Source of the DNA: Desulfovibrio sp. Fe33
Lineage (GTDB): Bacteria; Desulfobacterota; Desulfovibrionia; Desulfovibrionales; Desulfovibrionaceae
Assembly (NCBI RefSeq): GCF_028532725.1
Contig: NZ_JAQKGU010000001.1
Coordinates: forward strand, 545,170 to 609,169
Length of the DNA: 64,000 nucleotides
Reading direction: 5' to 3'
Shown: positions 56,887 to 64,000 of the stretch, in pieces
Position numbering within the stretch: position 1 is the first letter of the stretch
How the letters are laid out: each line of letters opens with the position of its first letter
Translations under genes and position numbers: made by a program
Notes under the pieces: generated by a model
Seen by the model: the letters and a program-made list of their open reading frames with translations, nothing else
Databases searched by the model: none
Told to the model about the DNA's origin: nothing

Positions 56887-59800
56887 CTACAGCAGCTCGG
56901 CTTCGGCCTCGGCGCGGTACGCCTTGGCGTCGCCGTTCTGCCACGCCTCCACTTCCTTCCAGAAGTCGCGGCCCGGGTAGACTTTCCAGCCGTTGCCCAA
57001 CCGCAGGTTGATTACGGCCTCGCGAGTGATGATGCCGAGATTCACGCTGGTGGGACCTGGGTATCGCTGGAGAATCACCTTGAGCGCATTGAGGTGCGCG
57101 TCCACGGCGTTCTTTTCGCCGATCCAAAGGGATACGGGCTGGTCCGATCCCTGGGCCGCGTCGGCCAGGAACTGGACCTTGTCGGCCAGTATCTTGGCGG
57201 ACTTGGGAGCGTCTTCCGGGCCTCCGGGCTCCTCCCGCACGTCGATCTTTCCCATGACAAGCAGGGGCCGATCGGCGTCGAGCAGCTCGCGCGCTTCGGC
57301 GTAGACGTTGGGCAGCATGGTGATTTCGCCGTAGGTGGTCAGATCCTCGGCGGTGCAGAAGGCCATGGGGTCGCCCTTTCGGGTGATGAATTGCTTGTAG
57401 TCCGGGATGATTACGGCCACGCGAACCTCGGTGCCGTTGGGGATGGTCTTGCATTCCTCCAGAGTCACGGTGCGCAGGCGCTGCATGTCGTGGCGGTAGG
57501 CCAGCAGCGGATGCCCGGACAGGAAGAAGCCGAGGACCTCCTTTTCGAGCTGGAGCTTTTCGCGGTCGTCGAACTCTTCGCACAGGGAGCAGGTGGGCGT
57601 GACGGAGCCGTCCGTCTTTTCGCCGCCGCCGAGCATGTCGAGCATGTTGAGCATACCCGACTCCTTTTCCTTGGCCTTTTTCTGGCCCAGGGCCACGGCC
57701 TTGTCGAGGTCCTCCAGCAGTGCCGCCCGGGAGCAGGAGAAACAGTCCAGCGCGCCCGCCTTGATGAGCGATTCCAGGACCCGCTTGGTAACACGGCGCA
57801 GGTTCACCCGTTCGCAGAAATCGAAAATGTTGGAGAACGGGCCGTGCGCCGTGCGTTCGGCCGCGATTTCGTTGATGGCTTCCTCGCCCACGTTCTTGAT
57901 GGCAGCCATGGCGAACAGGATTTCCCCGTCCTTGACCGAGAAGCGCGCATGGCCCGCGTTGATGTCCGGCTGGCGGACGGTGATCTCCATGTCGCGGCAG
58001 GCGTTGACGTACATGATGATCTTGTCGGTGTTGTTCATTTCCGTGGACATGAGCGCGGCCATGAATTCTACCGGAAAATGGGCCTTGAGATAGGCGGTGT
58101 GGTAGGAGATGAGCGCGTAGGCGGCGGAGTGGGACTTGTTGAAGCCGTAGGCCGCGAACTTCTCCATGGTGTCGAAGATGTCGTTGGCCACGGCATCGTC
58201 GATGCCGTTTTCCCGCGAGCCTTCGAGGAAGCGGGACCGCTGTTTGGCCATCTCCTCGGCGATCTTTTTTCCCATCGCGCGGCGCAGCAGGTCGCCTTCG
58301 CCCAGCGAGTAGTTGGCGATGACCATGGCCGTGGCCATGACCTGCTCCTGATAGACCATGACTCCGTATGTCGGCTTGAGGGTCTCCTCCAGCGACGGAT
58401 GGGGGTATGTGACCGCGATCTCGCCGTGCTTGCGCATGATGAATTCGTCAACCATGGAAACCCCGTGGGAGCCGATCATGCCGAGCGGCCCAGGCCGGTA
58501 CAGGGCGAGCATGGCGACGAGGTCCTCGAAGCGGTCGGGGCGAAGCATACGTAGGTATTTGCGCATACCCGAGGACTCCACCTGGAAGATGCCGTCGGTG
58601 TCGCCCTTGGCGAAGATGGCGTATGTGTCCGGGTCGTCCAGGTGCAGGGTGTCCAGGTCCGGAGCCTTCTTGCCCTGATCGCGGATGATGTCCAGGCAGT
58701 CTTCGATGACCGTCATGGTGCGCAGGCCCAGGAAGTCGAATTTGATGAGGCCGACTTTCTCGACCTTCTTCATGTCGAACTGGGTCACGATTTCGCCCTT
58801 CTTCCCTTTGTAGAGAGGAAGGTATTCGGTCATGGGCTTGTTGGAGATGACCACGCCCGCCGCGTGCGTCGATGCGTGGCGGCACAGCCCCTCCAGCCTG
58901 GTGGAAATGTCGATGAGCTTGGCCACCTTGGGGTCGGTGGCGACCATGTCGTCCAGCTCGGTTACGGCCTTGACCGCGTTGGGCACGGTGATCTTGGCCT
59001 TGTCCACGCCGAGCAGCTTGGCCATGACCGCCGGATCGTCGGGAATGAGCTTGGCGATGCGGTCGGTCTCGCCGAAGGTCATGCCCATGGCGCGGCCCAC
59101 GTCCTTGATGACCGCCTTGGTCTTCATGGTCCCGAAGGTGGTGATCTGCGCCACCCTGTCGGTGCCGTACTTCTGGGCGCAGTATTTGACCACTTCAAGC
59201 CGCCGCCGCTCGCAGAAGTCCACGTCGATATCGGGCATGGACACGCGCTCCACGTTGAGGAAGCGTTCGAACAGCAGATCATAGGGGAGCGGGTCGAGGT
59301 TGGTTATCTTCAGCGACCACGCGACGATGGAGCCTGCGGCGGACCCGCGGCCCGGGCCGACCGGGATGCGGTGGTCCTTGGCCCAGTTGATGAAATCCTG
59401 GACGATGAGGAAGTAGGCCGGGAAGCCCATCTCCTTGATGACGCCGAGTTCGTAGTCCAGCCGTTTCCAGTACTTTTCCTCGTCCACTTCATAAGTGATG
59501 GTGTTCAGGCGGCGTTTCAAGCCCTCGCGGCAGAGGCGGTCGAACTCCTCGTTCATGGACACGCCTTCGGGCAGCTCGTACTCGGGGAAATAGTAGTTGC
59601 CCAGCTCGATTTCGAGGTTGCACATCTCGGCGATACGCTGGGTGTTCTTGATGGCCTCGGGCACATGGGCGAACGCCCGCTCCATTTCCTCCGGGGTCTT
59701 GAAGTAGAGTTCGCGGGTTTCCATGCGGAACCGCTTCTCCGAGTCCACCGTAGTCTGGGTCTGGATGCAGAGCAGGGTGTCGTGGGCCTCGTAGTCCTCG

Positions 59801-60441
59801 GCGGTCAGGTAGTGGCAGTCGTTGGTCGCCACCAGGGGCAGCCCGGTCTCCTCCGCGCACTTGATGAGCAGCTCGTTGAGGCGGGTCTGCTTGGGGATGC
59901 CGTTGTCCTGGAGTTCGAGATAGAAATTGCCGGGGAAGATGGATTCATAGACCCGGGCCGTTTCCACGCCCGCCGCGATCCCCTCGTTCATGAGCTTGCG
60001 GGGCACTTCGCCCGCCAGACAGGCGGACAGGGCGATGAGCCCGTCGGAATACTTTTTCAGTAAGTGCTTGCAAACGCGTGGTTTATAGTAGAATCCGTCC
60101 AGGTAGCCGGTGGAGACCAGCTTGATGAGGTTCTTGTAGCCGCGCTGGTTTTTGGCCAGCAGAACCAGGTGGTAGCCGCCGCCGTGGTCCTTGCGCGTGT
60201 GCGCCTCTTCATCGTCCAGATCACCGGGGGCAACGTAGACCTCGCAGCCGATGATCGGCTTGATGCCCAGCTCCTTGGCGGCCATGAAGAAGATGACGGC
60301 TCCGTACATGGACCCGTGATCGGTGATGGCCACGGCAGGCATCCCCAGATCCTTGGTCCGGGTGAGCAAGTCGTTGATTCGGATGGCGCCGTCCAGGAGG
60401 CTGTATTCGGTATGGACGTGAAGATGAACAAATTCGGCCAC
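56887..60441 (-). CDS. dnaE: DNA polymerase III alpha subunit
   Basis: 1184 residues from a GTG at 60441 (AAGGAG upstream). N-terminal PHP domain (FVHLHVHTEYSLLDGAIR), polymerase active site with PDIDVDFCERRR at about 403-414, a helix-hairpin-helix region, and C-terminal OB fold and tau-binding part. It is the main replicative polymerase. Residue count and order match DnaE1. It lies divergent from the EAL gene across 186 bp; the PEP-CTERM gene is downstream in the same direction, separated by 390 bp. Confidence 0.97.
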   Translation of the reverse strand: MAEFVHLHVHTEYSLLDGAIRINDLLTRTKDLGMPAVAITDHGSMYGAVIFFMAAKELGIKPIIGCEVYVAPGDLDDEEAHTRKDHGGGYHLVLLAKNQRGYKNLIKLVSTGYLDGFYYKPRVCKHLLKKYSDGLIALSACLAGEVPRKLMNEGIAAGVETARVYESIFPGNFYLELQDNGIPKQTRLNELLIKCAEETGLPLVATNDCHYLTAEDYEAHDTLLCIQTQTTVDSEKRFRMETRELYFKTPEEMERAFAHVPEAIKNTQRIAEMCNLEIELGNYYFPEYELPEGVSMNEEFDRLCREGLKRRLNTITYEVDEEKYWKRLDYELGVIKEMGFPAYFLIVQDFINWAKDHRIPVGPGRGSAAGSIVAWSLKITNLDPLPYDLLFERFLNVERVSMPDIDVDFCERRRLEVVKYCAQKYGTDRVAQITTFGTMKTKAVIKDVGRAMGMTFGETDRIAKLIPDDPAVMAKLLGVDKAKITVPNAVKAVTELDDMVATDPKVAKLIDISTRLEGLCRHASTHAAGVVISNKPMTEYLPLYKGKKGEIVTQFDMKKVEKVGLIKFDFLGLRTMTVIEDCLDIIRDQGKKAPDLDTLHLDDPDTYAIFAKGDTDGIFQVESSGMRKYLRMLRPDRFEDLVAMLALYRPGPLGMIGSHGVSMVDEFIMRKHGEIAVTYPHPSLEETLKPTYGVMVYQEQVMATAMVIANYSLGEGDLLRRAMGKKIAEEMAKQRSRFLEGSRENGIDDAVANDIFDTMEKFAAYGFNKSHSAAYALISYHTAYLKAHFPVEFMAALMSTEMNNTDKIIMYVNACRDMEITVRQPDINAGHARFSVKDGEILFAMAAIKNVGEEAINEIAAERTAHGPFSNIFDFCERVNLRRVTKRVLESLIKAGALDCFSCSRAALLEDLDKAVALGQKKAKEKESGMLNMLDMLGGGEKTDGSVTPTCSLCEEFDDREKLQLEKEVLGFFLSGHPLLAYRHDMQRLRTVTLEECKTIPNGTEVRVAVIIPDYKQFITRKGDPMAFCTAEDLTTYGEITMLPNVYAEARELLDADRPLLVMGKIDVREEPGGPEDAPKSAKILADKVQFLADAAQGSDQPVSLWIGEKNAVDAHLNALKVILQRYPGPTSVNLGIITREAVINLRLGNGWKVYPGRDFWKEVEAWQNGDAKAYRAEAEAELL

Positions 60442-60627
60442 TTGATGATACTCCTTGTGGTGGAATGATGATAATAGCGTAAAGCCGTGGGGACTGCCAG
60501 AGGAGATTCCGGGCCGGTGCCAAAGCGGATATTATGTTTTGACTATTGACCACATATGCGCACAACGGTTAATCCAACTGATAAAAATAATTCTTTTCCC
60601 GGATTCGGTCCGGCAGGCGGGAGCTAA

Positions 60628-61857
60628 ATGTCAGGGCAAGCCGAAAGCAAGGTCGATGAGCGGAAGATTCGGGAAATCATCAATTCCCGGGATGTGACCC
60701 CCCTTTTTCAACCTGTTGTTTCCATCACCACCAAGTCCATTATCGGCTTTGAGGTTTATTCGCGAAGCGGTCAGAACAACGGAATCGGTTCCGATACGCT
60801 TTTCAACGAGAACTTGAGCCCGGACGTCATTGTGGAAGTCGATCGGCTGTGCCGGTCGCGGGCCTTGGAACAGTTCAAGCCCATTCATGCGCATTACGGA
60901 CAACTGCTCCTGTTTCTGAACGTCAATCCGCTCATTATTCCGGAGGTCGGCAAACAGAGCCGGTTCGTCGTGGATCAGATCAATGCCTCCGGGATTCCCA
61001 TGTCCAACGTGATTCTGGAATGCCCCTTGAACGCCCCGTATCTCGACGAGATCGAGGAGTATACGCGGTCCCTGCGCGAGGTCGGTCTCATGGTCTGCCT
61101 GGACAATTGCGCCGTGGACCATCCCTTCAGTCATATTTTGTCCCGGGTTAAACCCGCCTACGTCAAGATCAACCGGTCCTTCTTCGCCGGGGAGGAAGAC
61201 GGCGGCAATTCCCGCAGGACCCTGGAAGCCTTCATGGACCAGGCCTGCCGGGTGGGAAGCGTGGTCGCGGCCCAGTGCGTCGAGAGCGAGGAGGAGTCCC
61301 TCCGGCTGCTTTCCTGTGGGGTCCAATTGCAGCAAGGGTACTATTACGCCAAGGAGGACGGGGCTCTGGGCGACGATCCGGCCCGCCAGTTCTTCGACAA
61401 AATGGCCGTGGTCCACAAGAAGTACAAGGCGGCGAAGCATCAGCAGGTTCGGGAGAAGAAGGAGCTGTTCAGCGACATCTTTCGAACCGCGACCTCCATC
61501 TGCAACAAGCTCGCGAACATGACCGAGGACCGGTTCGAGGACGCGTGCAGGTCTCTGGTGCAGGACAGGAAAGGAGTCATTTCCCTGTTCGTGGTGGACG
61601 ACAGGGGCGTGCAGGTTACTCGCCGGTCGCACCGCGGCAAGGGCGCCAGCGTGGTCCAGGGCACGCCCAGGGGGGCGGACCTCTCGGCCGAGGATTATGT
61701 GCTTTATCTCGACATGGGGTACGACAAGTTCGTCACGCAGCCTTTTGTTTCGGCGTATACCGGGGAGCGGGCCTGCATTGTCAGCCGCCCGTTCTTCAGC
61801 CTGAGCGGCTTGCGTTACACGGCCTGCATGGAGATGGCCTGCCAGGCCGGCTGTTGA
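60628..61857 (+). CDS. EAL-domain protein with altered active site and C-terminal sensor domain
   Basis: 409 residues. Residues 20-260 have the EAL fold: FQPVVSITTKSIIGFEVYSR (EVY in place of EAL), LLFLNVNP, VILECPLN, VCLDNCAVDHPF (in place of the DDFG loop), YVKINRSFF and AAQCVES (Gln in place of Glu of the AEGVE motif). Several metal ligands are changed, so c-di-GMP hydrolysis is doubtful; it may only bind it. The C-terminal 130 residues resemble a PAS/Cache-like sensor (ISLFVVDDRGVQVTRRS), as in YkuI. GGGAG ribosome site. The transporter follows after 55 bp. Confidence 0.85.
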   Translation: MSGQAESKVDERKIREIINSRDVTPLFQPVVSITTKSIIGFEVYSRSGQNNGIGSDTLFNENLSPDVIVEVDRLCRSRALEQFKPIHAHYGQLLLFLNVNPLIIPEVGKQSRFVVDQINASGIPMSNVILECPLNAPYLDEIEEYTRSLREVGLMVCLDNCAVDHPFSHILSRVKPAYVKINRSFFAGEEDGGNSRRTLEAFMDQACRVGSVVAAQCVESEEESLRLLSCGVQLQQGYYYAKEDGALGDDPARQFFDKMAVVHKKYKAAKHQQVREKKELFSDIFRTATSICNKLANMTEDRFEDACRSLVQDRKGVISLFVVDDRGVQVTRRSHRGKGASVVQGTPRGADLSAEDYVLYLDMGYDKFVTQPFVSAYTGERACIVSRPFFSLSGLRYTACMEMACQAGC

Positions 61858-61912
61858 CATCCGGGCGCGGACGCGGTCCAGTGCCGGAACAGACTTCCGA
61901 CCTGGAGATGCC

Positions 61913-63160
61913 GTGGGATCGCTGATGGATGTAACTTCCTATCTGTGGGGCCGACTGCCCCTGATTCTGCTTTTCGCGTGCGGATACCTCGTATACCAAC
62001 TCATGGCCGCGACGCGCATCACGGACGGGTTCGTGTCCTGGGCGCTCCGGCGCAGCGGGGGAAAAGCCTCGCGGGTCCTGCTTTACATCATCGCGGCTTC
62101 GGCGGCGCTTTCTTCCTTTATTCCCAACACGATCACGGTTTTGACCCTGATCCCGATGCTGAAACGGCTGGACCGCGATTTCGCGGATCGGGGAGTGTCG
62201 GGCATGACCACGGTGCTCATGTGTTCCGCCATCTACGGCGCGGCCATAGGGGGTATGGGCTCCATGATCGGCTCGCCTGCCAACGCTGTGCTTTTTGCGG
62301 CCCTGGATCTGTTCGAGGTGGCGGGCCGCGACCACGTGACCTTCTTTAATTGGTTCGTCTGGTCGGTGCCGCTGGTGGTCGTCTTTGTATTGGCGGCCTG
62401 GTTCGTGGCCGCTTGGCTGGGGCTGCCGAAAGCGGCCCGGAACGTGGTCGTGGACGTGCCCGGCGCCGCCTCCGCCGCCGGGGCAGACGCCCGCCAGCGG
62501 TACGGCGCGCGGTTGTTCTGGCTGTATATGGGGTATTTTGTCTTCGAGGCCGTGGCCAGGGAAAACCTGCCCGGATTCGCCGGGGTGTCGCCCGCGCTGA
62601 GCCTGGGGTTCGCCGTGGTGTTCCTGTTTCTGCTTTTCATCCGGCGCGCTCCGTCCGGTGGCGGACGCTCGGGGCCGCTGCTCACCGTGGGCGGGTTGCT
62701 CTACTCGGTTCCGCGTCGGGGACTGGCCTTCATCTTGGCGCTGGCCGCGTTGGTCGGCATCGTCCACTGGACCGGTCTGGATCAAAGGACGGTGGCGCTG
62801 GCCGGAGAACTGCTCAGGGGCGACATGTCCCCGCGCCTGTTGTTCCTGTTGACCATCGTTGCGGTAATCTTCCTCACCGAATGCCTTTCCAATACGGCGG
62901 TGGTCGCCGCGTTCTTCACCATCGCCTATTATGCGGCGCAGGGACACGGGATGGACCCGCTGCCCCTGATGATCGCGGTAGGCGTTTCCTCCACCTGCGC
63001 TTTCATGACCCCCATAGCCACCACCTCCAATGCGCTGGCCTTCGGCGAAATGAAAGGGGCGTCCCTAAGGGCCATGTTCGGCCTGGGGTTCGTTCTCAAC
63101 TGCCTGGGCGCGGCGATCCTGACGGGTTGGTTGAGCTGGGTTCTGCCTCGCCTGTATTGA
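61913..63160 (+). CDS. SLC13/ArsB-type ion transporter
   Basis: 415 residues with about eleven membrane helices. The two halves each have an SNT-like motif: SSFIPNTITVLTLIP near 65-79 and TECLSNTAVVAAF near 325-337, as in DASS/CitM/ArsB transporters. It may carry an organic acid or another anion. A GTG at 61913 with GGAG six bases ahead is chosen; ATG 61925 is an alternative. It shares a likely transcript with the EAL gene. Confidence 0.8.
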   Translation: MGSLMDVTSYLWGRLPLILLFACGYLVYQLMAATRITDGFVSWALRRSGGKASRVLLYIIAASAALSSFIPNTITVLTLIPMLKRLDRDFADRGVSGMTTVLMCSAIYGAAIGGMGSMIGSPANAVLFAALDLFEVAGRDHVTFFNWFVWSVPLVVVFVLAAWFVAAWLGLPKAARNVVVDVPGAASAAGADARQRYGARLFWLYMGYFVFEAVARENLPGFAGVSPALSLGFAVVFLFLLFIRRAPSGGGRSGPLLTVGGLLYSVPRRGLAFILALAALVGIVHWTGLDQRTVALAGELLRGDMSPRLLFLLTIVAVIFLTECLSNTAVVAAFFTIAYYAAQGHGMDPLPLMIAVGVSSTCAFMTPIATTSNALAFGEMKGASLRAMFGLGFVLNCLGAAILTGWLSWVLPRLY

Positions 63161-63590
63161 CCGGGCGGCACGCATCGCTTGCTCGAAGCGCGTGCGATGA
63201 AGACCTTCTGAACCACCTGCGTGTACCTGTCCTGCACTACCCACGCGAATCCGTCCTGCACCGCGTACCCGTCCTGCACCGCGTGCGCGGATTACGTTCG
63301 CGGGTCTCCCTGGTCTCAGGTGTCGGGCCTATTGGCCTGGGAGGGCCAGGAAGGGCGGCAGGGTGAAGGGGGCAGGCGGTCTGTCGAGAACAGGGTGACG
63401 CATGGTTGTCTCTGTGCGTGCCGAGGCATGTCATGCGTAGCGGGATAGACCGTTGCTATGAAGAGAAAAGATGCTCACTATATAATGTATGTAATATATG
63501 GGTGCATTGAAATGGGGAGTGGATTGCTGTGACAAAATATCCATCAATATAAGTGTGTTAACTTTTGAGGGGCATTTTTTTCAAGAAACC
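63161..63590. other. Gene-free region upstream of the rRNA promoters
   Basis: No gene is supported. At 63221-63285 a unit around CCGTCCTGCACCGCGT appears three times in imperfect form. The stretch 63470-63590 is AT-rich, which fits UP-element DNA before the first rRNA promoter. Frames seen here only follow the repeats. Confidence 0.6.
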
Positions 63591-63592
63591 GC

Positions 63593-63621
63593 TTGACCTG
63601 TCTGGGGGTTTCACCTAGAAT
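63593..63621 (+). promoter_or_regulatory. rRNA operon promoter, most upstream
   Basis: TTGACC (63593-63598), 17 bp, TAGAAT (63616-63621), preceded by a T7 run and an A-rich stretch. Confidence 0.65.
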
Positions 63622-63714
63622 TCCTCTTCGCCGCGGGGGAACGCCCTGAAGGAGTGACCCGGCGGCTTGTTCTTTCTCAAGTATATCGAAGAGTTGACAC
63701 CTAATATCAACCGC

Positions 63715-63763
63715 AAAAAAGTTGAAAAAAGGTGTTGACGGGGCGAAGCGAAAGGCTTAGTTT
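63715..63763 (+). promoter_or_regulatory. rRNA operon promoter, middle, with A-tract upstream
   Basis: TTGACG (63735-63740), 17 bp, TAGTTT (63758-63763), preceded by AAAAAGTTGAAAAAAGGTG. The whole block is repeated 89 bp downstream. Confidence 0.8.
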
Positions 63764-63803
63764 CCCCATCCTGCCTTTGGGCAGGGCGACATCTGAAACG
63801 ACG

Positions 63804-63852
63804 GAAAAAGTTGAAAAAAGGTGTTGACGGGGACGACGCGAAAGCATAGTTT
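63804..63852 (+). promoter_or_regulatory. rRNA operon promoter, downstream copy
   Basis: TTGACG (63824-63829), 17 bp, TAGTTT (63847-63852), preceded by the same A-tract block as the middle promoter. GC-rich hairpins (GCCTTTGGGC-type and CCCGCCTGACGGCGGG) lie between and after the promoters. Confidence 0.8.
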
Positions 63853-64000
63853 CCCTCTTCCCGCCTGACGGCGGGACGTTCTTTGAGAAAAAGACACATA
63901 GCTGGTCTTTGACAATTAAATAGCGAGTTGAGCAAAATAGATCACGAATAATCACAGCCCGTTTAATACGAGTTTAGATTGAGTGATCAACATTCTCCAA
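63853..64000 (+). other. rRNA operon leader; 16S gene begins beyond the right edge
   Basis: After a hairpin (CCCGCC-TGAC-GGCGGG) the leader runs AT-rich. GGTCTTTGACAATTAAATAG at about 63904 resembles a boxA antitermination element and the region that normally precedes 16S rRNA. The last bases, ATTCTCCAA, could pair with the expected 16S start just outside the window, but the 16S sequence itself is not reached. Confidence 0.75.

Overview
The window looks like chromosome from a high-GC, motile, strictly anaerobic sulfate-reducer-type deltaproteobacterium of the Desulfovibrio / Pseudodesulfovibrio group (inference). Support comes from a stand-alone class II (B12-dependent) ribonucleotide reductase, an ADP-forming acetate-CoA ligase beside a BioD/DRTGG-type protein, a PEP-CTERM exported protein, a motA-motB-motB-fliL-fliN-fliOPQ motility operon, and many short GC-rich intergenic repeats. 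I see no prophage, insertion sequence or CRISPR array. Most of the window is housekeeping chromosome.

Layout. 1-7.9 kb: partial pgi, radA, azlCD, an aspartate-type aminotransferase, a methyltransferase and nrdJ. 8.0-13.3 kb: a three-copy 180-bp tandem repeat with dispersed relatives, a metallophosphoesterase-rlmH-small acidic protein operon, and a Lon-type protease. 13.3-17.4 kb: three consecutive genes for exported proteins of unknown function (lipoprotein with a peptidoglycan-binding domain, Gly-rich coiled-coil protein, beta-propeller with one c-type heme motif), probably one operon. 17.9-23.7 kb: a motility operon led by the PLP-homeostasis gene yggS and preceded by an exact sigma-28 promoter. 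24-29 kb: a Tat-exported HD-domain protein, topA and rsmG. 29-37.3 kb: NicO/DUF1007 metal-export genes, cysS, an unknown membrane-anchored protein, ispDF, RNase P RNA, a zinc-ribbon coiled-coil protein, a Nif3-like protein and a tRNA with anticodon CAT. 37.4-43.2 kb: MATE exporter, DRTGG protein, ADP-forming acyl-CoA synthetase and rnc.

43.3-54 kb: flagellin with a sigma-54 promoter, a 1.1-kb gene-free structured stretch, flgE, flgD and fliK, two glycosyltransferases that may serve flagellar or surface glycosylation, and a diguanylate cyclase. 54-56.5 kb: mazG-queD-small protein-dtd operon and a PEP-CTERM gene with a near-consensus sigma-54 promoter and two upstream repeats that could be activator sites. 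56.9-63.2 kb: dnaE, a degenerate EAL-domain protein and an SLC13-type transporter. 63.2-64 kb: the leader of an rRNA operon with three stacked promoters. The 16S gene would start just past the right edge.

Themes: motility is split between sigma-28 (stator/export operon) and sigma-54 (flagellin, perhaps fliK); c-di-GMP signalling genes flank these blocks; intergenic regions carry repeat families built from small GC-rich hairpins. All functions are assigned from recognisable motifs and context, without database searches.
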